Below, in pieces: positions 47,151 to 58,092 of a DNA stretch of 64,000 nt. The DNA comes from Streptomyces aureus. Lineage in GTDB: Bacteria; Actinomycetota; Actinomycetes; Streptomycetales; Streptomycetaceae. The notes under the pieces are model-generated. The model ran no database searches and had not been told where the DNA came from. It worked only from the letters and a program-made list of their open reading frames with translations. Location: the NCBI RefSeq assembly GCF_000725495.1, contig NZ_JNZD01000003.1, forward strand, positions 248,001-312,000, read 5' to 3'. The position numbers and the translations under genes were made by a program. The number at the start of each line of letters is the position of its first letter. Position 1 is the first letter of the stretch.

Positions 47151-48631
47151 GGCTGTACGGCTCCGCTCTGTGAAGGGGCGGGGGACGAGGTCTCGTCGAG
47201 GTGGACACGGGCGGTCTCGGCTATGCGCCCGGGGTGGCGGCGCAGCAGGAAGATCAATATCACGGCACCGGCCGCCATCCAGGCACCCACGACCGGCCCG
47301 GCGTACGAGACGGGTGGGGTCAGTTCGGTCACGAAGTCGAAGACCGGCAGCCCCGCGGCCGTCAGCAGCGCCGGAACGAACGCGACGATGCCGAGCAGCG
47401 GGAACACCAGATGCCGGACGGGACGCAGCAACGCGCGTCTGCGGCGCAGGAAATAGCCCGCACAGGCGAGGTTGACCACGATGTACACGCCGATCACCAC
47501 GGTCACGATCACCGTCGCGAGGAGCAGGAACGCGGTGACCGGGTCGTACGCGAGACCGAGGCCCAGCATGACCGCCACTGCCACGGCGCACTGGACGGCC
47601 ACCCCGGCCGCGGGGGAGCGGTGTCTCGGGTGCACGCGCGCGAAGAGGGCGGGGAGCACCCGGATGCGGGCCAGGGCGAAGGCCGTTCGGGTGGAGACCG
47701 TGGCGCAGGCGTTGGCATTGGCGATCGTCGAGTTGATCACCGCCAGGAACACGAGCACCCAGAACAGACCGAAAGACGCTCGCGCCACTCCTTCCCAGGA
47801 GCCTGCGCCCGACGCCCCGAACTTGGCGAACCTGTCGGGGCCGAAGTAAACCGACATGGCGTACGTCGTGAGCACGTAGACCAAGCCGATCGCCAGGGCC
47901 GCGCCGAGGACGGCCCGGTGCATCGTGCGGCGCGGGTCCTTGGTCTCCTCCGCCAGCGGGGCCGCCGCCTCGAACCCGGCGAAGGCGAGCACCGTGTACA
48001 CCGAACCCGCGAACACCCCGCTGATCCCGTCGTAACCCTCGGCCGTGTGGGACGTCCCGAACACCGACAGGGTGTTGTCCCCGCCGGCCCGGACGATGAG
48101 CCACACCGCGAAGACGACGAAGACCAGCACCTCGAAGACGCCGAGGACCGTTCCGAACCGGGCCGACGCGCGCACTCCCCAATAGCCCGCCACCGCGATG
48201 ACCACCGCGCCCGCGAGCGACCAGGGCCACCAGAGGTCCTCCGGATAGGAGGACCACTCCTGGTGCAGCGTGCCCGCCGTGGTGAACCCGAGCTGGAGGA
48301 GGAGCAGAGGCGGGACCAGGGCTTCGACGAACACATAGCCCCAGCCGACGAGGAATCCGACGGCAGGATGCAGGCCCTGCGCGGTGTAGGTGGCCACCGA
48401 GCCCGCGGCCGGCATCTCCCGCGCCAGCTCCGCGACGCACGACGCGGTGAAAAGACAGGCCACCAGGGCGATCAGTACGGACAGTGGCAGACTCCCGCCC
48501 GCGAACGCCGCTCCGGACGGAATGGACGCGGCGACCGCCGCGGCCGGCGCCATCGCCGTGATGCTCTGGAACAGGACCTCGCGCAGGCCGATCGCCTCAC
48601 GCCGCAGACCCGGAACCGCCCCCTCCGACAT
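47147..48631 (-). CDS. APC family amino acid/amine permease
   Basis: 494 aa with about 12 transmembrane segments; AREMPAAGSVATYTAQGL and FAGFEAAAPLAEETKDPRRT are signatures of the APC superfamily. ATG at 48631 with GGGGG before it is preferred to the longer start at 48664. Its substrate probably fits the coupled acetamidase. No regulator gene lies in the operon. Confidence 0.88.
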   Translation of the reverse strand: MSEGAVPGLRREAIGLREVLFQSITAMAPAAAVAASIPSGAAFAGGSLPLSVLIALVACLFTASCVAELAREMPAAGSVATYTAQGLHPAVGFLVGWGYVFVEALVPPLLLLQLGFTTAGTLHQEWSSYPEDLWWPWSLAGAVVIAVAGYWGVRASARFGTVLGVFEVLVFVVFAVWLIVRAGGDNTLSVFGTSHTAEGYDGISGVFAGSVYTVLAFAGFEAAAPLAEETKDPRRTMHRAVLGAALAIGLVYVLTTYAMSVYFGPDRFAKFGASGAGSWEGVARASFGLFWVLVFLAVINSTIANANACATVSTRTAFALARIRVLPALFARVHPRHRSPAAGVAVQCAVAVAVMLGLGLAYDPVTAFLLLATVIVTVVIGVYIVVNLACAGYFLRRRRALLRPVRHLVFPLLGIVAFVPALLTAAGLPVFDFVTELTPPVSYAGPVVGAWMAAGAVILIFLLRRHPGRIAETARVHLDETSSPAPSQSGAVQP

Positions 48632-48876
48632 CTGAACCCCCCGATCCGACCGGAACACAGCCACCGGCAGGACGGCTGCGCCTCGCGTGAATTACGGTAC
48701 GGCGCTTGCCGGTTGGGCTGGAAGGGTCGAGCGCGAGTCCGTGGACGGCACGCGGGAAGTGGACAACGCGCCCATCCGTGAGGGTGAACGTTGTGAACGT
48801 CCTCCGGGCGGTGGGCCGTGTGAGCCGTGTGTCCGGCGGTTTGCTCAGCCCCTTGAGGGCCCGGCGGTTCGCTCCG

Positions 48877-48920
48877 CCCTCGCGGTGGGGCGGGGGCGAT
48901 TCGCCCCACCCCCGCGAGGG
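48877..48920. terminator. bulged hairpin after the ROK gene
   Basis: CCCTCGCGGTGGGGCG (48877-48892) pairs with CGCCCCACC-ccc-GCGAGGG (48902-48920) with one 3-nt bulge. It lies 15 bp after the ROK stop on the minus strand. The rest of the 303-bp gap 48632-48934 shows only repeated GTGTGAGCCGTGTG motifs. Confidence 0.65.
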
Positions 48921-48934
48921 GCCCGGCGTTCCGC

Positions 48935-50143
48935 CTACGCCCGCACGGCGAACGCGGCCGGATCGTCGAGCACCGCCCGTACCACCGAATGTGCCGCACC
49001 GAGCAGAGGCCCCTCCGATCCCAGCCGGGAGACGGACACGGGGCAGGCGGGGCCCGCCGTGCGCCGGTCCAACTCGTCCTCCAGCGAGGGGAGCAGCCAG
49101 GGCGCGAGCCCGGCGAGGGCACCGCCCAGCACGACCGTCTCCGGGTCCAGCAGGTTGACCGCGCCGGTCAGGGCGATGCCGAGCGCGGTCCCGGCGTCGC
49201 GCAGGGCACGGCGTACGTCCGGATCGCCGTCGGCGGCCCGCTGCGACAGCAGACCGACGCGGTCCTCGCCCGGTCCGAGCCCCGCGGCCCGCAGGACGGC
49301 CTCCTCGCCCGCGTACTGTTCGAGGCACCCGCGTCCTCCGCACGGGCACTCCGGTCCGTCCGGGCGCACCGGGACATGTCCCAGCTCGCCGGCGAACCCG
49401 CGGGTGCCGCGCAGCAGCCGCCCGTCCACGAGCACCGCGGCGCCGATGCCGATCTCCGCGGACACGTGCAGGAAGTCACGCGGGGTCGCGTCCCCGAGCC
49501 ACAGTTCCGCCAGTCCGCCGAAGTTCGCCTCGTTGTCCACGGTCAACGGCCATTCGGCGGGCAGCAGTTCGCCGAGGTCGGTGTCGTGCCAGTCGAGATT
49601 CGGGGCCTGGACCACGGTCCGGGCGTCACGGGCCACGAGGCCGGGGACGGCGACGGCGACGCCCGCGGGCCACAGCCCCTCCTGGTCGGCCTCGGCGACG
49701 ACCTGGCGCACCAGCGCGGTCAGTTCCCGGATCACGGGACCCGCCGGCCGGCCGCGGTTCGTGCCGTGGCGCACGGCTTTGGCCCGCACGGCGCCCCGGA
49801 GATCCACGGCGCACACAGCGAGATGGTCGACGCCCACCTCCGCGCCGATCCCCGCGGGACCGTGTCCGCTGACGGCGAGTGCCGAGCCGGGCCGTCCCAC
49901 CCTGCCCGGCCGTTCGGGCCCCAGTTCATCGAGGAATCCCGCGCGGATCAGCTCGTCGACCAGGGTGGACACGGCCGCCCGTGTCAGACCGATGTGGGAG
50001 GCCACGGCGGCCCGCGACAAGGGTCCCTCGTCGCCTACGGTGTGCATGACCCGGGCGAGGTTGCGGCGGCGCATGGCCTGCTGGGTGTCGGGCAGTCGCC
50101 GGCCGGAACCGGTCGGATGGGCCTCGTGCAGCGGTGCGGTCAT
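48935..50143 (-). CDS. ROK family repressor (XylR-like)
   Basis: 402 aa. N-terminal winged helix (LSRAAVASHIGLTRAAVSTLVDEL, residues ~43-66) and a ROK sugar-kinase-like domain with zinc motif CPCGGRGCLEQY and GTRGFAGELGHVPV. The kinase motif region reads VDNEANFGG. It follows xylB by 163 bp on the same strand. Its expected role is to repress xylA and xylB in the absence of xylose. Confidence 0.88.
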   Translation of the reverse strand: MTAPLHEAHPTGSGRRLPDTQQAMRRRNLARVMHTVGDEGPLSRAAVASHIGLTRAAVSTLVDELIRAGFLDELGPERPGRVGRPGSALAVSGHGPAGIGAEVGVDHLAVCAVDLRGAVRAKAVRHGTNRGRPAGPVIRELTALVRQVVAEADQEGLWPAGVAVAVPGLVARDARTVVQAPNLDWHDTDLGELLPAEWPLTVDNEANFGGLAELWLGDATPRDFLHVSAEIGIGAAVLVDGRLLRGTRGFAGELGHVPVRPDGPECPCGGRGCLEQYAGEEAVLRAAGLGPGEDRVGLLSQRAADGDPDVRRALRDAGTALGIALTGAVNLLDPETVVLGGALAGLAPWLLPSLEDELDRRTAGPACPVSVSRLGSEGPLLGAAHSVVRAVLDDPAAFAVRA

Positions 50144-50306
50144 GCTTGCGTCGATCCTCGTCCGGCCGGTACCGCCGGCCTGTCTCGGTGCCCGTCCCCA
50201 CGGGCGGTCCCGCGTCGAGCGGTGCTCACCGGGCCGCCCCGGCCGCCGTCGCTCGCATGGGACCCGGTGCCCCGCGTGAGAGCCGGGACGGCACGCTCCG
50301 GCCCCG

Positions 50307-51752
50307 TCAGTTCCTGTTCGGCTCCCGTTCGAGCAGCGGGGCCGCGTCGGAGAGTACCCCGGTGATCCGTGCGAGGGTCTCCTCGTCCCGCTCCACGGCC
50401 TCCAGCACCGGCCCCCGGGCGGTTCCCCAGCGCCGGGCGACCGCCGCCGGGTCCTCGCCCGTCAGCAGGCCGGCCGCCTGCGCCGCGGCCCCGAGCGCGA
50501 CCAGTTCCCTGGCCTCGGGCACCTGCACGGGCCGTCCCGAGAGCCGGCGCACGGTCTGCTGCCAGGCCTTGCCCCGCGCCCCGCCGCCGATCAGCAGCAG
50601 GGGTGCCGAGCGGTCCGCGTCCGCGTCCAGAACCAGATCGAGGGCGCCCAGCAGGGAGTGCACGGCGCCGTCGTACGCGGCCTGGAGGAGCTGGCCGCCC
50701 GTCGTGTCGTGCCTGAGCCCGTGCAGCAGTCCCGAGGCGTGCGGCAGGTTCGGGGTGCGCTCGCCGTCCAGGAAGGGGAGCACCGTCGCCGACGAGCCGG
50801 GTTCGACGGCCTCGCGGTCGAGGCCGAGCAGCGCGGCGAACCGGTCCACGGCCAGCGTGCAGTTCAGCGTGCAGGCGAGCGGGAGCCAGTCGCCGCGCGC
50901 GTCCGCGAACCCCGCCACCGTGCCGGTCGGATCGGCCGGGCGGCGCGTCGACACGGCGTACACGGTCCCCGAGGTGCCGAGGCTCACCACCGGCGTGCCG
51001 GGGCGCAGCCCGAGACCGAGCGCTGCGGCCGCGTTGTCCCCGGTTCCGGCCGCCACCAGGGTGCCCTTGGAGAACGGCAGCTCACCCCTGGCGTGCACCG
51101 TTCCCACCACCTCACCCGGGCGGGCGACGCGGGGGAGGAGCGCGGGGTCGAGACCGATGTGCGCCAGGACCTCCTCGTCGTAGGCCTCGCTGCCCGAGGC
51201 CCACCAGCCGGTGCCCGAGACGTCGCCGCGGTCGGTGGTGCCCAGCCCGGTGAGCCGTTCCGTGAGGTAGTCGTGGGGCAGTCGCACCGCGGCTGTCGCC
51301 CGGACGGCGTCGGGCTCGTGCTCGGCCAGCCAGGCCCACTTCGTGGCCGTGAAGGACGCGGCCGGCACACTGCCGGTCCGCTCGGCCCAGGACTTCGGGC
51401 CGCCGAGTTCCTCGACCAGCCGACGGGCCTGCGGCGCCGAGCGCACGTCGTTCCACAGCAGGGCGGGCCGTACGGGCTCGCCGCGCGCGTCGAGCGTCAC
51501 GAGGCCGTGCTGCTGCCCGCCGACGGACACCGCCGCCGCCTCGTGGGCGGCGTCACCGCACTGGCGCAGGGCCTCACACAGCGCGTCCCACCACTGACGG
51601 GGGTCGCTCTCGCGGCCCGCCCCGGTGGAGACGGTGTGCGGCGCCTGCCCGCTCGCCACCACCTCTCCCGTCGACGCGTCGACGACCAAGGCCTTGGTGG
51701 ACTGGGTGGACGAGTCCACCCCGACGACGAGCGGACCCTCGGCTGCTGACAT
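50307..51752 (-). CDS. xylB: xylulokinase
   Basis: Phosphorylates D-xylulose to xylulose 5-phosphate; 481 aa, FGGY family. VVGVDSSTQSTKALV (phosphate 1), AVSVGGQQHGLV, LLWNDVRS, LPHDYLTERL and GLRPGTPVVSLGTSGTVYA fit XylB. ATG at 51752 with GGGAGAG is preferred to the start at 51797. Divergent from xylA across a 198-bp gap with candidate operators. Confidence 0.92.
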   Translation of the reverse strand: MSAAEGPLVVGVDSSTQSTKALVVDASTGEVVASGQAPHTVSTGAGRESDPRQWWDALCEALRQCGDAAHEAAAVSVGGQQHGLVTLDARGEPVRPALLWNDVRSAPQARRLVEELGGPKSWAERTGSVPAASFTATKWAWLAEHEPDAVRATAAVRLPHDYLTERLTGLGTTDRGDVSGTGWWASGSEAYDEEVLAHIGLDPALLPRVARPGEVVGTVHARGELPFSKGTLVAAGTGDNAAAALGLGLRPGTPVVSLGTSGTVYAVSTRRPADPTGTVAGFADARGDWLPLACTLNCTLAVDRFAALLGLDREAVEPGSSATVLPFLDGERTPNLPHASGLLHGLRHDTTGGQLLQAAYDGAVHSLLGALDLVLDADADRSAPLLLIGGGARGKAWQQTVRRLSGRPVQVPEARELVALGAAAQAAGLLTGEDPAAVARRWGTARGPVLEAVERDEETLARITGVLSDAAPLLEREPNRN

Positions 51753-51863
51753 CGGGCTCTCCCTCTTCCGCGGCTCCGCGGGATCTGTGCTGGTCACGGG
51801 GGTTTCCAGACCGCAGAGGCCCGGGTCCCGCAGTTCGTCCCTGGACCGATGTGACCAGGTTTC

Positions 51864-51926
51864 CTACTTCGTCTCTTCCCAGAGATGCGTCCGCATACTA
51901 ATTTGTAAACCGCCATGACGAAATAG
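51864..51926. promoter_or_regulatory. xylA/xylB divergent operator region
   Basis: CTACTTCGTC (51864-51873) is inverted at GACGAAATAG (51917-51926) with 9 of 10 bases matching. Between them are ATGCG-TC-CGCAT (51885-51896) and ACTAATTTGTAAAC (51897-51910), a form close to ROK-repressor sites. The paired sites suit XylR-like looping control of both genes. Confidence 0.55.
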
Positions 51927-53117
<1,191 letters not shown>

Positions 53118-53136
53118 CCGGACCGCTTCCGAGGGA

Positions 53137-53161
53137 ACGGACCCGCCTTCCGGCGGCGGGT
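53137..53161. terminator. hairpin after xylA
   Basis: GGACCCGCC (53137-53145) and GGCGGGTCC (53153-53161), perfect 9-bp stem. Confidence 0.75.
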
Positions 53162-53262
53162 CCGACCCGCTCCTTGCCGCACCCCGGCCCGCGCGCGGAC
53201 ATTACCGGAATCGTGTGATCCATGGCATGAGTCCGTATCAACTTCCGCACAGGGGTCGCGCG

Positions 53263-54420
53263 ATGACCGGATTCGAGGCGACTCTTGGCGGTATGGCCAT
53301 GCCGCCGGAACCGCCTCAGCCCCCGCGGCCGCGGGGAGAGACGCACCCCTCCGAGGGTGATGCCCAAGGCCCGCGCTCGGAGGGCCACGCCACTCCGCCG
53401 TCTCGTGGGTACGGTCCGCCGTCCCCGGGCGGCTACGACCCACCGTCCTCGGGCGGTGGGTATGGCCCGCCCACCTCCAGCGGGTACGACCCACCGTCCT
53501 CGGGTGGGTATGGCCCGCCCACCTCCGCCGGGTACGGGCCGCCGTCCTCCGGTGGTTACGGCCCACCGTCCTCCGGTGGTTACGGGCCTCCGCCGGGCGG
53601 TTTCGGTTCTTCTCCGGGGAGCGACGGTTCTCCCTCGTGGGGCCACGGCTCGCCGGCGCAAGGAGGTGGCTTCCCTCCTGGGCAGGGTGACGGGGGATGG
53701 CCGCCGCCTCCTCCGTCCGGGCCGCCGCCGGGGCCGCCCTCCGGGCCGCCCTTCGGGCCCGGCGGACCCGACGGGAATCGTGGCGGACGGCGTCGCGTCG
53801 GCCTTCTTCTCGCCCTCGCTGCGATCGTCGGTGTCGGTGTCGTCGTCGCCTTCGTCGTGTCGGGTTCGGGCGGCGGTGGCAACGACAAGAAGTCCCCCGG
53901 CACGGGCGGCACCGGGAGCACGCCGACTCCGTCGCTGAGCCTCCCGTCCGGCTTGCCCTCGCTGCCCTCGGGTCTGCCCACCGTCGTGCCGTCGTTTCCC
54001 TCGGACCTGCCCACCGGGCTGTTTCCCAGCGATCTGAAGTCGCTCTTCCCGTCTCTCGCGGACGACGAGGTTCCCTACTACCTGCTTCAGGAGGGCGATT
54101 GTTTCGACGCGGACGAAGCCCAGCCCGGTCAGGCCGCCCGGCGCACATGCACGCGGCCGCACGACGCCGAGGTCGTGAAGGTCACCGAACTCGACGGCAC
54201 CTACACGACGGACGCGGCCCTCAAGAAGGCCGCGTCCGCGCTGTGCAAGGCTCCGCTGGAGAGCAGAGCGGCCGCCCAGGCCGCCGGTACGGTGCGCGAG
54301 ACGCTGGTGCAGTACCCGGACACCGGGACCTACGGGACCGGGATCGACAAGGTCACGTGCAGCCTGGCCGCGGGCGTCGGCGCCGACAGCACCCACAAGC
54401 TCACCGGACCGCTGCGGTGA
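53263..54420 (+). CDS. membrane-anchored protein with septum-formation domain and PG-rich repeat
   Basis: 385 aa. Residues ~45-110 are repeats of PPSSGGYGP, followed by a Gly/Pro-rich stretch and one transmembrane helix (VGLLLALAAIVGVGVVVAFVV, near residue 190). After a Ser/Pro linker the exterior part has DCFDADEAQPGQ and RTCTRPHDAEVVKV, as in the septum formation domain family (cysteines can form a disulfide). Start at ATG 53263; ATG 53227 and 53293 are alternatives. The repetitive tail is likely disordered in the cytoplasm. Role in division is by family name only. Confidence 0.75.
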   Translation: MTGFEATLGGMAMPPEPPQPPRPRGETHPSEGDAQGPRSEGHATPPSRGYGPPSPGGYDPPSSGGGYGPPTSSGYDPPSSGGYGPPTSAGYGPPSSGGYGPPSSGGYGPPPGGFGSSPGSDGSPSWGHGSPAQGGGFPPGQGDGGWPPPPPSGPPPGPPSGPPFGPGGPDGNRGGRRRVGLLLALAAIVGVGVVVAFVVSGSGGGGNDKKSPGTGGTGSTPTPSLSLPSGLPSLPSGLPTVVPSFPSDLPTGLFPSDLKSLFPSLADDEVPYYLLQEGDCFDADEAQPGQAARRTCTRPHDAEVVKVTELDGTYTTDAALKKAASALCKAPLESRAAAQAAGTVRETLVQYPDTGTYGTGIDKVTCSLAAGVGADSTHKLTGPLR

Positions 54421-54490
54421 GCGGCACGTGTGCGTGGCCCCCGTCGACCGTCCTCGCACGCGTGCCGCCCCGAAGAGGCCGGCCCGGGGA

Positions 54491-55834
54491 TCAGATCCCG
54501 CGCGGCAGCCGCACGTAGGTGACGACCGTCTCGATGCCGCTGTCCACGAGCCGCCCCTGAGCGTCGAAGGCGCCCGTCCCGTCGGTCATCCCGAAGTCGT
54601 TGTCGTTGATCAGGGCGAGCGTGTCGCGGTCCACGCGCGCGACGCCCTCGATCTTGCCGGGCACCCCCGCGACCGTTCCCAGGTCGACGACCAGACGCTT
54701 AGCCAGCACCGGAACGCCGGCCGACGCCGGGTCGTCCAGCTGCTCCAGCGAGGGCGACGTGGTGTCGCTGTCCCACGGGCCGCCGAGGATGTTGGCGTCC
54801 CGCGTGAGCCGTACCGACTGCAACCGGGCCGCCTTGTCGGTGCGCTCCTCGACGAGCAGTCGGTCGCCGCCGACCGCCACAACGGAGGAGATCTTCAGCT
54901 CGGAGGTGTCGTCCTCGCTCGGGTCGACCACGTTCACCGGGTCGAAGCGGTACGCGTACTCGCCCGTCACGGCACGCTTCTTGGGCGAGAAGCGAAGCAG
55001 CCGCGTGTTCCGCGAGGCGTCGCCCGCGTTCGCGTCGGGCAGCGAGAGCGGGCTCTGCAGCGCCATCACAAGGTCGCCGTCCGGGAGCTGGGCGAGCCCT
55101 TCGAGACCGCGGTTGGTCTTGCGGTGGAGGAGAACGGCGGGCAGCGCCTCGACGACCGGGTAGTCCGCGCCCGTCAGGCTGAGGCCCTTGGGCACGTAAC
55201 GCGCGAGGACCTTCCCGCGCGCGGAGACGTGCACGAGCGAAGGGCTGTACTCGTCCACGAGCCAGAAGGAGCCGTCCTTCGCCCGCACGATGCCCTCGGT
55301 GTCCAGACCGTTCGGGTTGTACGCGAGCGGGGTCTGCGCGTCGTAGGAGTACGGAGCCTCGTCGCGCCCCGCCTGGTTGGACAGGCCGGTGACCGGCTTA
55401 CCGGAGGAGGTGGTGATCGGGATCGAGTCGATCACCTTCACGGAGTCGCCGCAGACCCGGATCTTGACGATCGCCGGGTCGAAGCCCGGAACGGGGAACG
55501 TCCGGCGCTTCTTGCCGTCCACCTTGATCTGGCCGTTCGGCCCACGGTCGGTGACCGTCCAGAACTCGCCCTTGCGCCCGGCCGGGTAGATGTCGCTTCC
55601 GATGCCGCCGAGATCGACACCACGGTCGTCGTCCACGGTCCCGGGCAGCAGGGCGTTGCTGAAGGCGCCGAGAGGGATGTCCCCGAGCGTCGCAGTGTGC
55701 GTCACCTGCGGCTGCGCGGGTCCGGACGTCGCGTCCGCGGTGCCGGTCGTCACCAGTGCGGCCAGCACGGCGAGCGGCACGCCCAGGGCGATGGATCGGG
55801 GGATGTGGCGCTTGCCGGCGACATGCGGGGACAT
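54491..55834 (-). CDS. secreted esterase-like phytase-family protein
   Basis: 447 aa. Signal peptide (ALGVPLAVLAALVTTGTADA), then a beta-propeller of the esterase-like activity of phytase family: GGIGSDIYPAGRKGEFWTVTDRGPNG, GLDTEGIVRAKDGSFWLVDEYSP, NRGLEGLAQLPDGDLVMALQ and IEGVARVDRDTLALINDNDFG. The exact substrate is unknown; some relatives cleave phosphoesters. AGGAGG just before ATG 55834 sets the start against the longer frame. Confidence 0.85.
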   Translation of the reverse strand: MSPHVAGKRHIPRSIALGVPLAVLAALVTTGTADATSGPAQPQVTHTATLGDIPLGAFSNALLPGTVDDDRGVDLGGIGSDIYPAGRKGEFWTVTDRGPNGQIKVDGKKRRTFPVPGFDPAIVKIRVCGDSVKVIDSIPITTSSGKPVTGLSNQAGRDEAPYSYDAQTPLAYNPNGLDTEGIVRAKDGSFWLVDEYSPSLVHVSARGKVLARYVPKGLSLTGADYPVVEALPAVLLHRKTNRGLEGLAQLPDGDLVMALQSPLSLPDANAGDASRNTRLLRFSPKKRAVTGEYAYRFDPVNVVDPSEDDTSELKISSVVAVGGDRLLVEERTDKAARLQSVRLTRDANILGGPWDSDTTSPSLEQLDDPASAGVPVLAKRLVVDLGTVAGVPGKIEGVARVDRDTLALINDNDFGMTDGTGAFDAQGRLVDSGIETVVTYVRLPRGI

Positions 55835-56192
55835 CAGGCCTCCTGAGTCACAAGTACGTTGACAGCCGACAGAGTTGGCCCCGACGCCGAACGGATCACG
55901 ACGTGGGGATGAACGCCGTGCGTCGACCAATCATCGGGTCTCCTCCGGCCGTGCCGGGGCCCTTCGACCTCTTCACCGTCGACTCCACGGGCCGATCGGG
56001 GCGGCCTCGGTTCGCACACCGGCGGGATGTGGGTAGGTCACGGTCAGGATGCGGCTCGCGGACCGTGCCGGGCCCTCAGGGTTCACTAGGGGGTGCGGCT
56101 CAGGGACGTATCAGGGTCGCGGTCCGGAACCGTGGGAGACGGGGACCCGTTCTCAGGACAGAGAGCGGCAGCAGCCGCGGAGGAGGCGACAC
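55835..56192. other. intergenic gap, 358 bp
   Basis: Divergent gap between the phytase-like gene and a small membrane protein. It holds one copy of CGGAACCGTGGGAG (about 56122), the core of the array at 43.6 kb. No gene or good promoter was identified. Confidence 0.4.
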
Positions 56193-56375
56193 ATGTCGAA
56201 GAACGCGAAGATCGCCGCAGGAGGTGTGGCGGTCGGCCTGATTCTGTTGATCTGGCTGCCCTGGTGGGCCGCCTTCCTGATCGTGCTGGGGGTTCCGGCG
56301 GCCGCGTATCTGGCGCTGGACCCCTCACAGCGGCGCAGGCTGCGCCGTGTCAGCCGCAAGGAACTGGGACGCTGA
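56193..56375 (+). CDS. small two-helix membrane protein
   Basis: 60 aa: two hydrophobic segments (GGVAVGLILLIWLPWWAAF and LIVLGVPAAAYLAL) and a basic tail SQRRRLRRVSRKELGR. GGAGGAGGCG before ATG 56193. Such short proteins are conserved in Streptomyces but of unknown role. Confidence 0.75.
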   Translation: MSKNAKIAAGGVAVGLILLIWLPWWAAFLIVLGVPAAAYLALDPSQRRRLRRVSRKELGR

Positions 56376-56645
56376 GGGCCGACCGCCTTCCGGCGAACGG
56401 CCGGCGGGCCGTCGCCCCGGGATGATCCGTCCCGGGGGTGGTCCGTCCTCGGGTGTGGTGTCCGGGGCCATCCGCCCGGCGGGGATCCCTCCGCCGCGGA
56501 TCCGTTCGATGAAGATCCGTCCGTCGTCGGTCCTTCCGGCTCCCACCGTGGCCCGTGCGAGCCGGTGAGAGCTGGAGGGACCGACGCTGCCGACGCGCCA
56601 TTCCCGTCCGCGTCGCGTGGCCGGAATGGCGCCTGACGGGCGCGC

Positions 56646-57533
56646 TCAGCTGGGGCGGACGGCCATCTTGTCCAGAGCCTCCAGGAGGTCGGGCAGCTCC
56701 GGACCGCGACCGACGGGCAGGACCTCCCCGGGCTCCTCGTCGAGCAGGACGAACGCGATGTCGTCGGTCCTGGCGACGAGCGACCAGCCGGGGCCGTCGG
56801 CCCGCAGGGTCCGGGCGTCGCCCGTGGCGAAGGACGAGCGGACCCGGCCCAGCGGGGGCGGTGTGTCCACGTAGGAGCGGGCCTCGGCGAGGACGCGGCG
56901 GATGCCGGCGCGGTTCACGGCCTTCTCCTGCTTGCCCTCCTCCTTCTCCTCGCTCTTGTCCTCGCCCTTGTCGGCCTGGGTGTCCTCGGCATCGCCGGAG
57001 GCGTCCTCGGCGCCCTCCGAGGGCGCGAAGTCGCTGTCGTCGATCTGCTCGCGCCACGTCGCCCACTGGAGCGCGATCTCGTCCGCGCCGAGACGCCGCT
57101 GGGCAGGACCCCAGACGGTGGTGTCCGGCGGGCTGAGCGGGGGCCGCTCCGTGAGCTCGGCCGGCGGATCGTGCGGCGCCGGTACGCCGGGGGTCGAGAC
57201 GGCCACCTCGAGAGGCCAGCCGGGCAGCGCGGCGACGACCGTCCGCTCCGGGGGAGACAGCTCGTGCTCCATCCCGCAGTCCCAGGACGCGATGGCGACA
57301 GCCACCAGGGAGACGTCGTCGATGACGACGGTCCAGCGCGCGCCCTCCCCGTCCTGGCCGAGCACCAGTCCGTACCCCTCCGCGAGAGGCGCGAGGTCGA
57401 GCGCCGCACAGGCCTCCGGGTAGTCGTCACCGAGCACGCTGGGGAACTTCGCCGGTGTCAGCAGCACCGCCGTCAGTACGTACAGCGCGTCGTCATCCGC
57501 GGTGGCGACGGCGTCTTCGTCCGTCCCGGCCAT
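56646..57533 (-). CDS. conserved hypothetical protein with acidic central region
   Basis: 295 aa, no signal peptide or membrane helix. Two folded parts flank a charged Glu/Lys/Asp-rich linker (about residues 168-210). No catalytic motif recognised. The gap 56376-56645 before it has GATCCGTCC/TCCGTCG repeats only. Confidence 0.7.
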   Translation of the reverse strand: MAGTDEDAVATADDDALYVLTAVLLTPAKFPSVLGDDYPEACAALDLAPLAEGYGLVLGQDGEGARWTVVIDDVSLVAVAIASWDCGMEHELSPPERTVVAALPGWPLEVAVSTPGVPAPHDPPAELTERPPLSPPDTTVWGPAQRRLGADEIALQWATWREQIDDSDFAPSEGAEDASGDAEDTQADKGEDKSEEKEEGKQEKAVNRAGIRRVLAEARSYVDTPPPLGRVRSSFATGDARTLRADGPGWSLVARTDDIAFVLLDEEPGEVLPVGRGPELPDLLEALDKMAVRPS

Positions 57534-57664
57534 TCCAGCCTCCCGATCGCTCCATCTGTCGGCGCACCATAAGCGACGGGAAGGCGCTTGTCACGGGCCC
57601 GAAACCCGTGCGGAGCTGCAGCTATCCGACTGGACAGGGGCGAAACGCCCACGGGCTCCCGAGG

Positions 57665-57982
57665 TCAGGCAGCGGGCAGTCCGAGCAGGGTGCGGGCGAC
57701 CTCCTGCGGCGACTCGTCGCGTTCCCGGGCGAGAGCGACAACTGCCCGGCAGGCCAGCTCGTTCACCCCGAACGACAGTGCCTCGGGAGACACCCAGGCG
57801 GCTGCCTCGTCGATCCGTTCCTGGTTGTCGACGGCGCACGCGGCCACGTACACCGCAGCTGCTTCGAAGAGGTTGTATGTGCGCTTTCTCTCCTTCAGCG
57901 CCGCCTGCCGTGAAGGCTCCCCTGAGTCCGCCGCCGTCGTCCTGCGCCCGATCGTGCGGAGCCTGCCGAATATGCCGGACAT
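57665..57982 (-). CDS. small hypothetical protein
   Basis: 105 aa, mostly helical, starts MSGIFGRLRTIGRRT. GGGGATGG lies upstream of ATG 57982. No family recognised. Confidence 0.6.
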   Translation of the reverse strand: MSGIFGRLRTIGRRTTAADSGEPSRQAALKERKRTYNLFEAAAVYVAACAVDNQERIDEAAAWVSPEALSFGVNELACRAVVALARERDESPQEVARTLLGLPAA

Positions 57983-58092
57983 CCGGTCACCATCCCCTGC
58001 GTGATAGCCGATCGTGCGGTTGCTGCTACTCAACGTAGAGATGGAGCCGCGGCAACAGAAGAGGGGCGACCCGGTGAAGCGGAACCTCCGTC

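Noticed and set aside
53400..53600. Repeat array at the start of the septum-domain gene as a noncoding minisatellite
   Set aside because: The repeats encode PPSSGGYGP in frame within an intact protein, so they are treated as coding.
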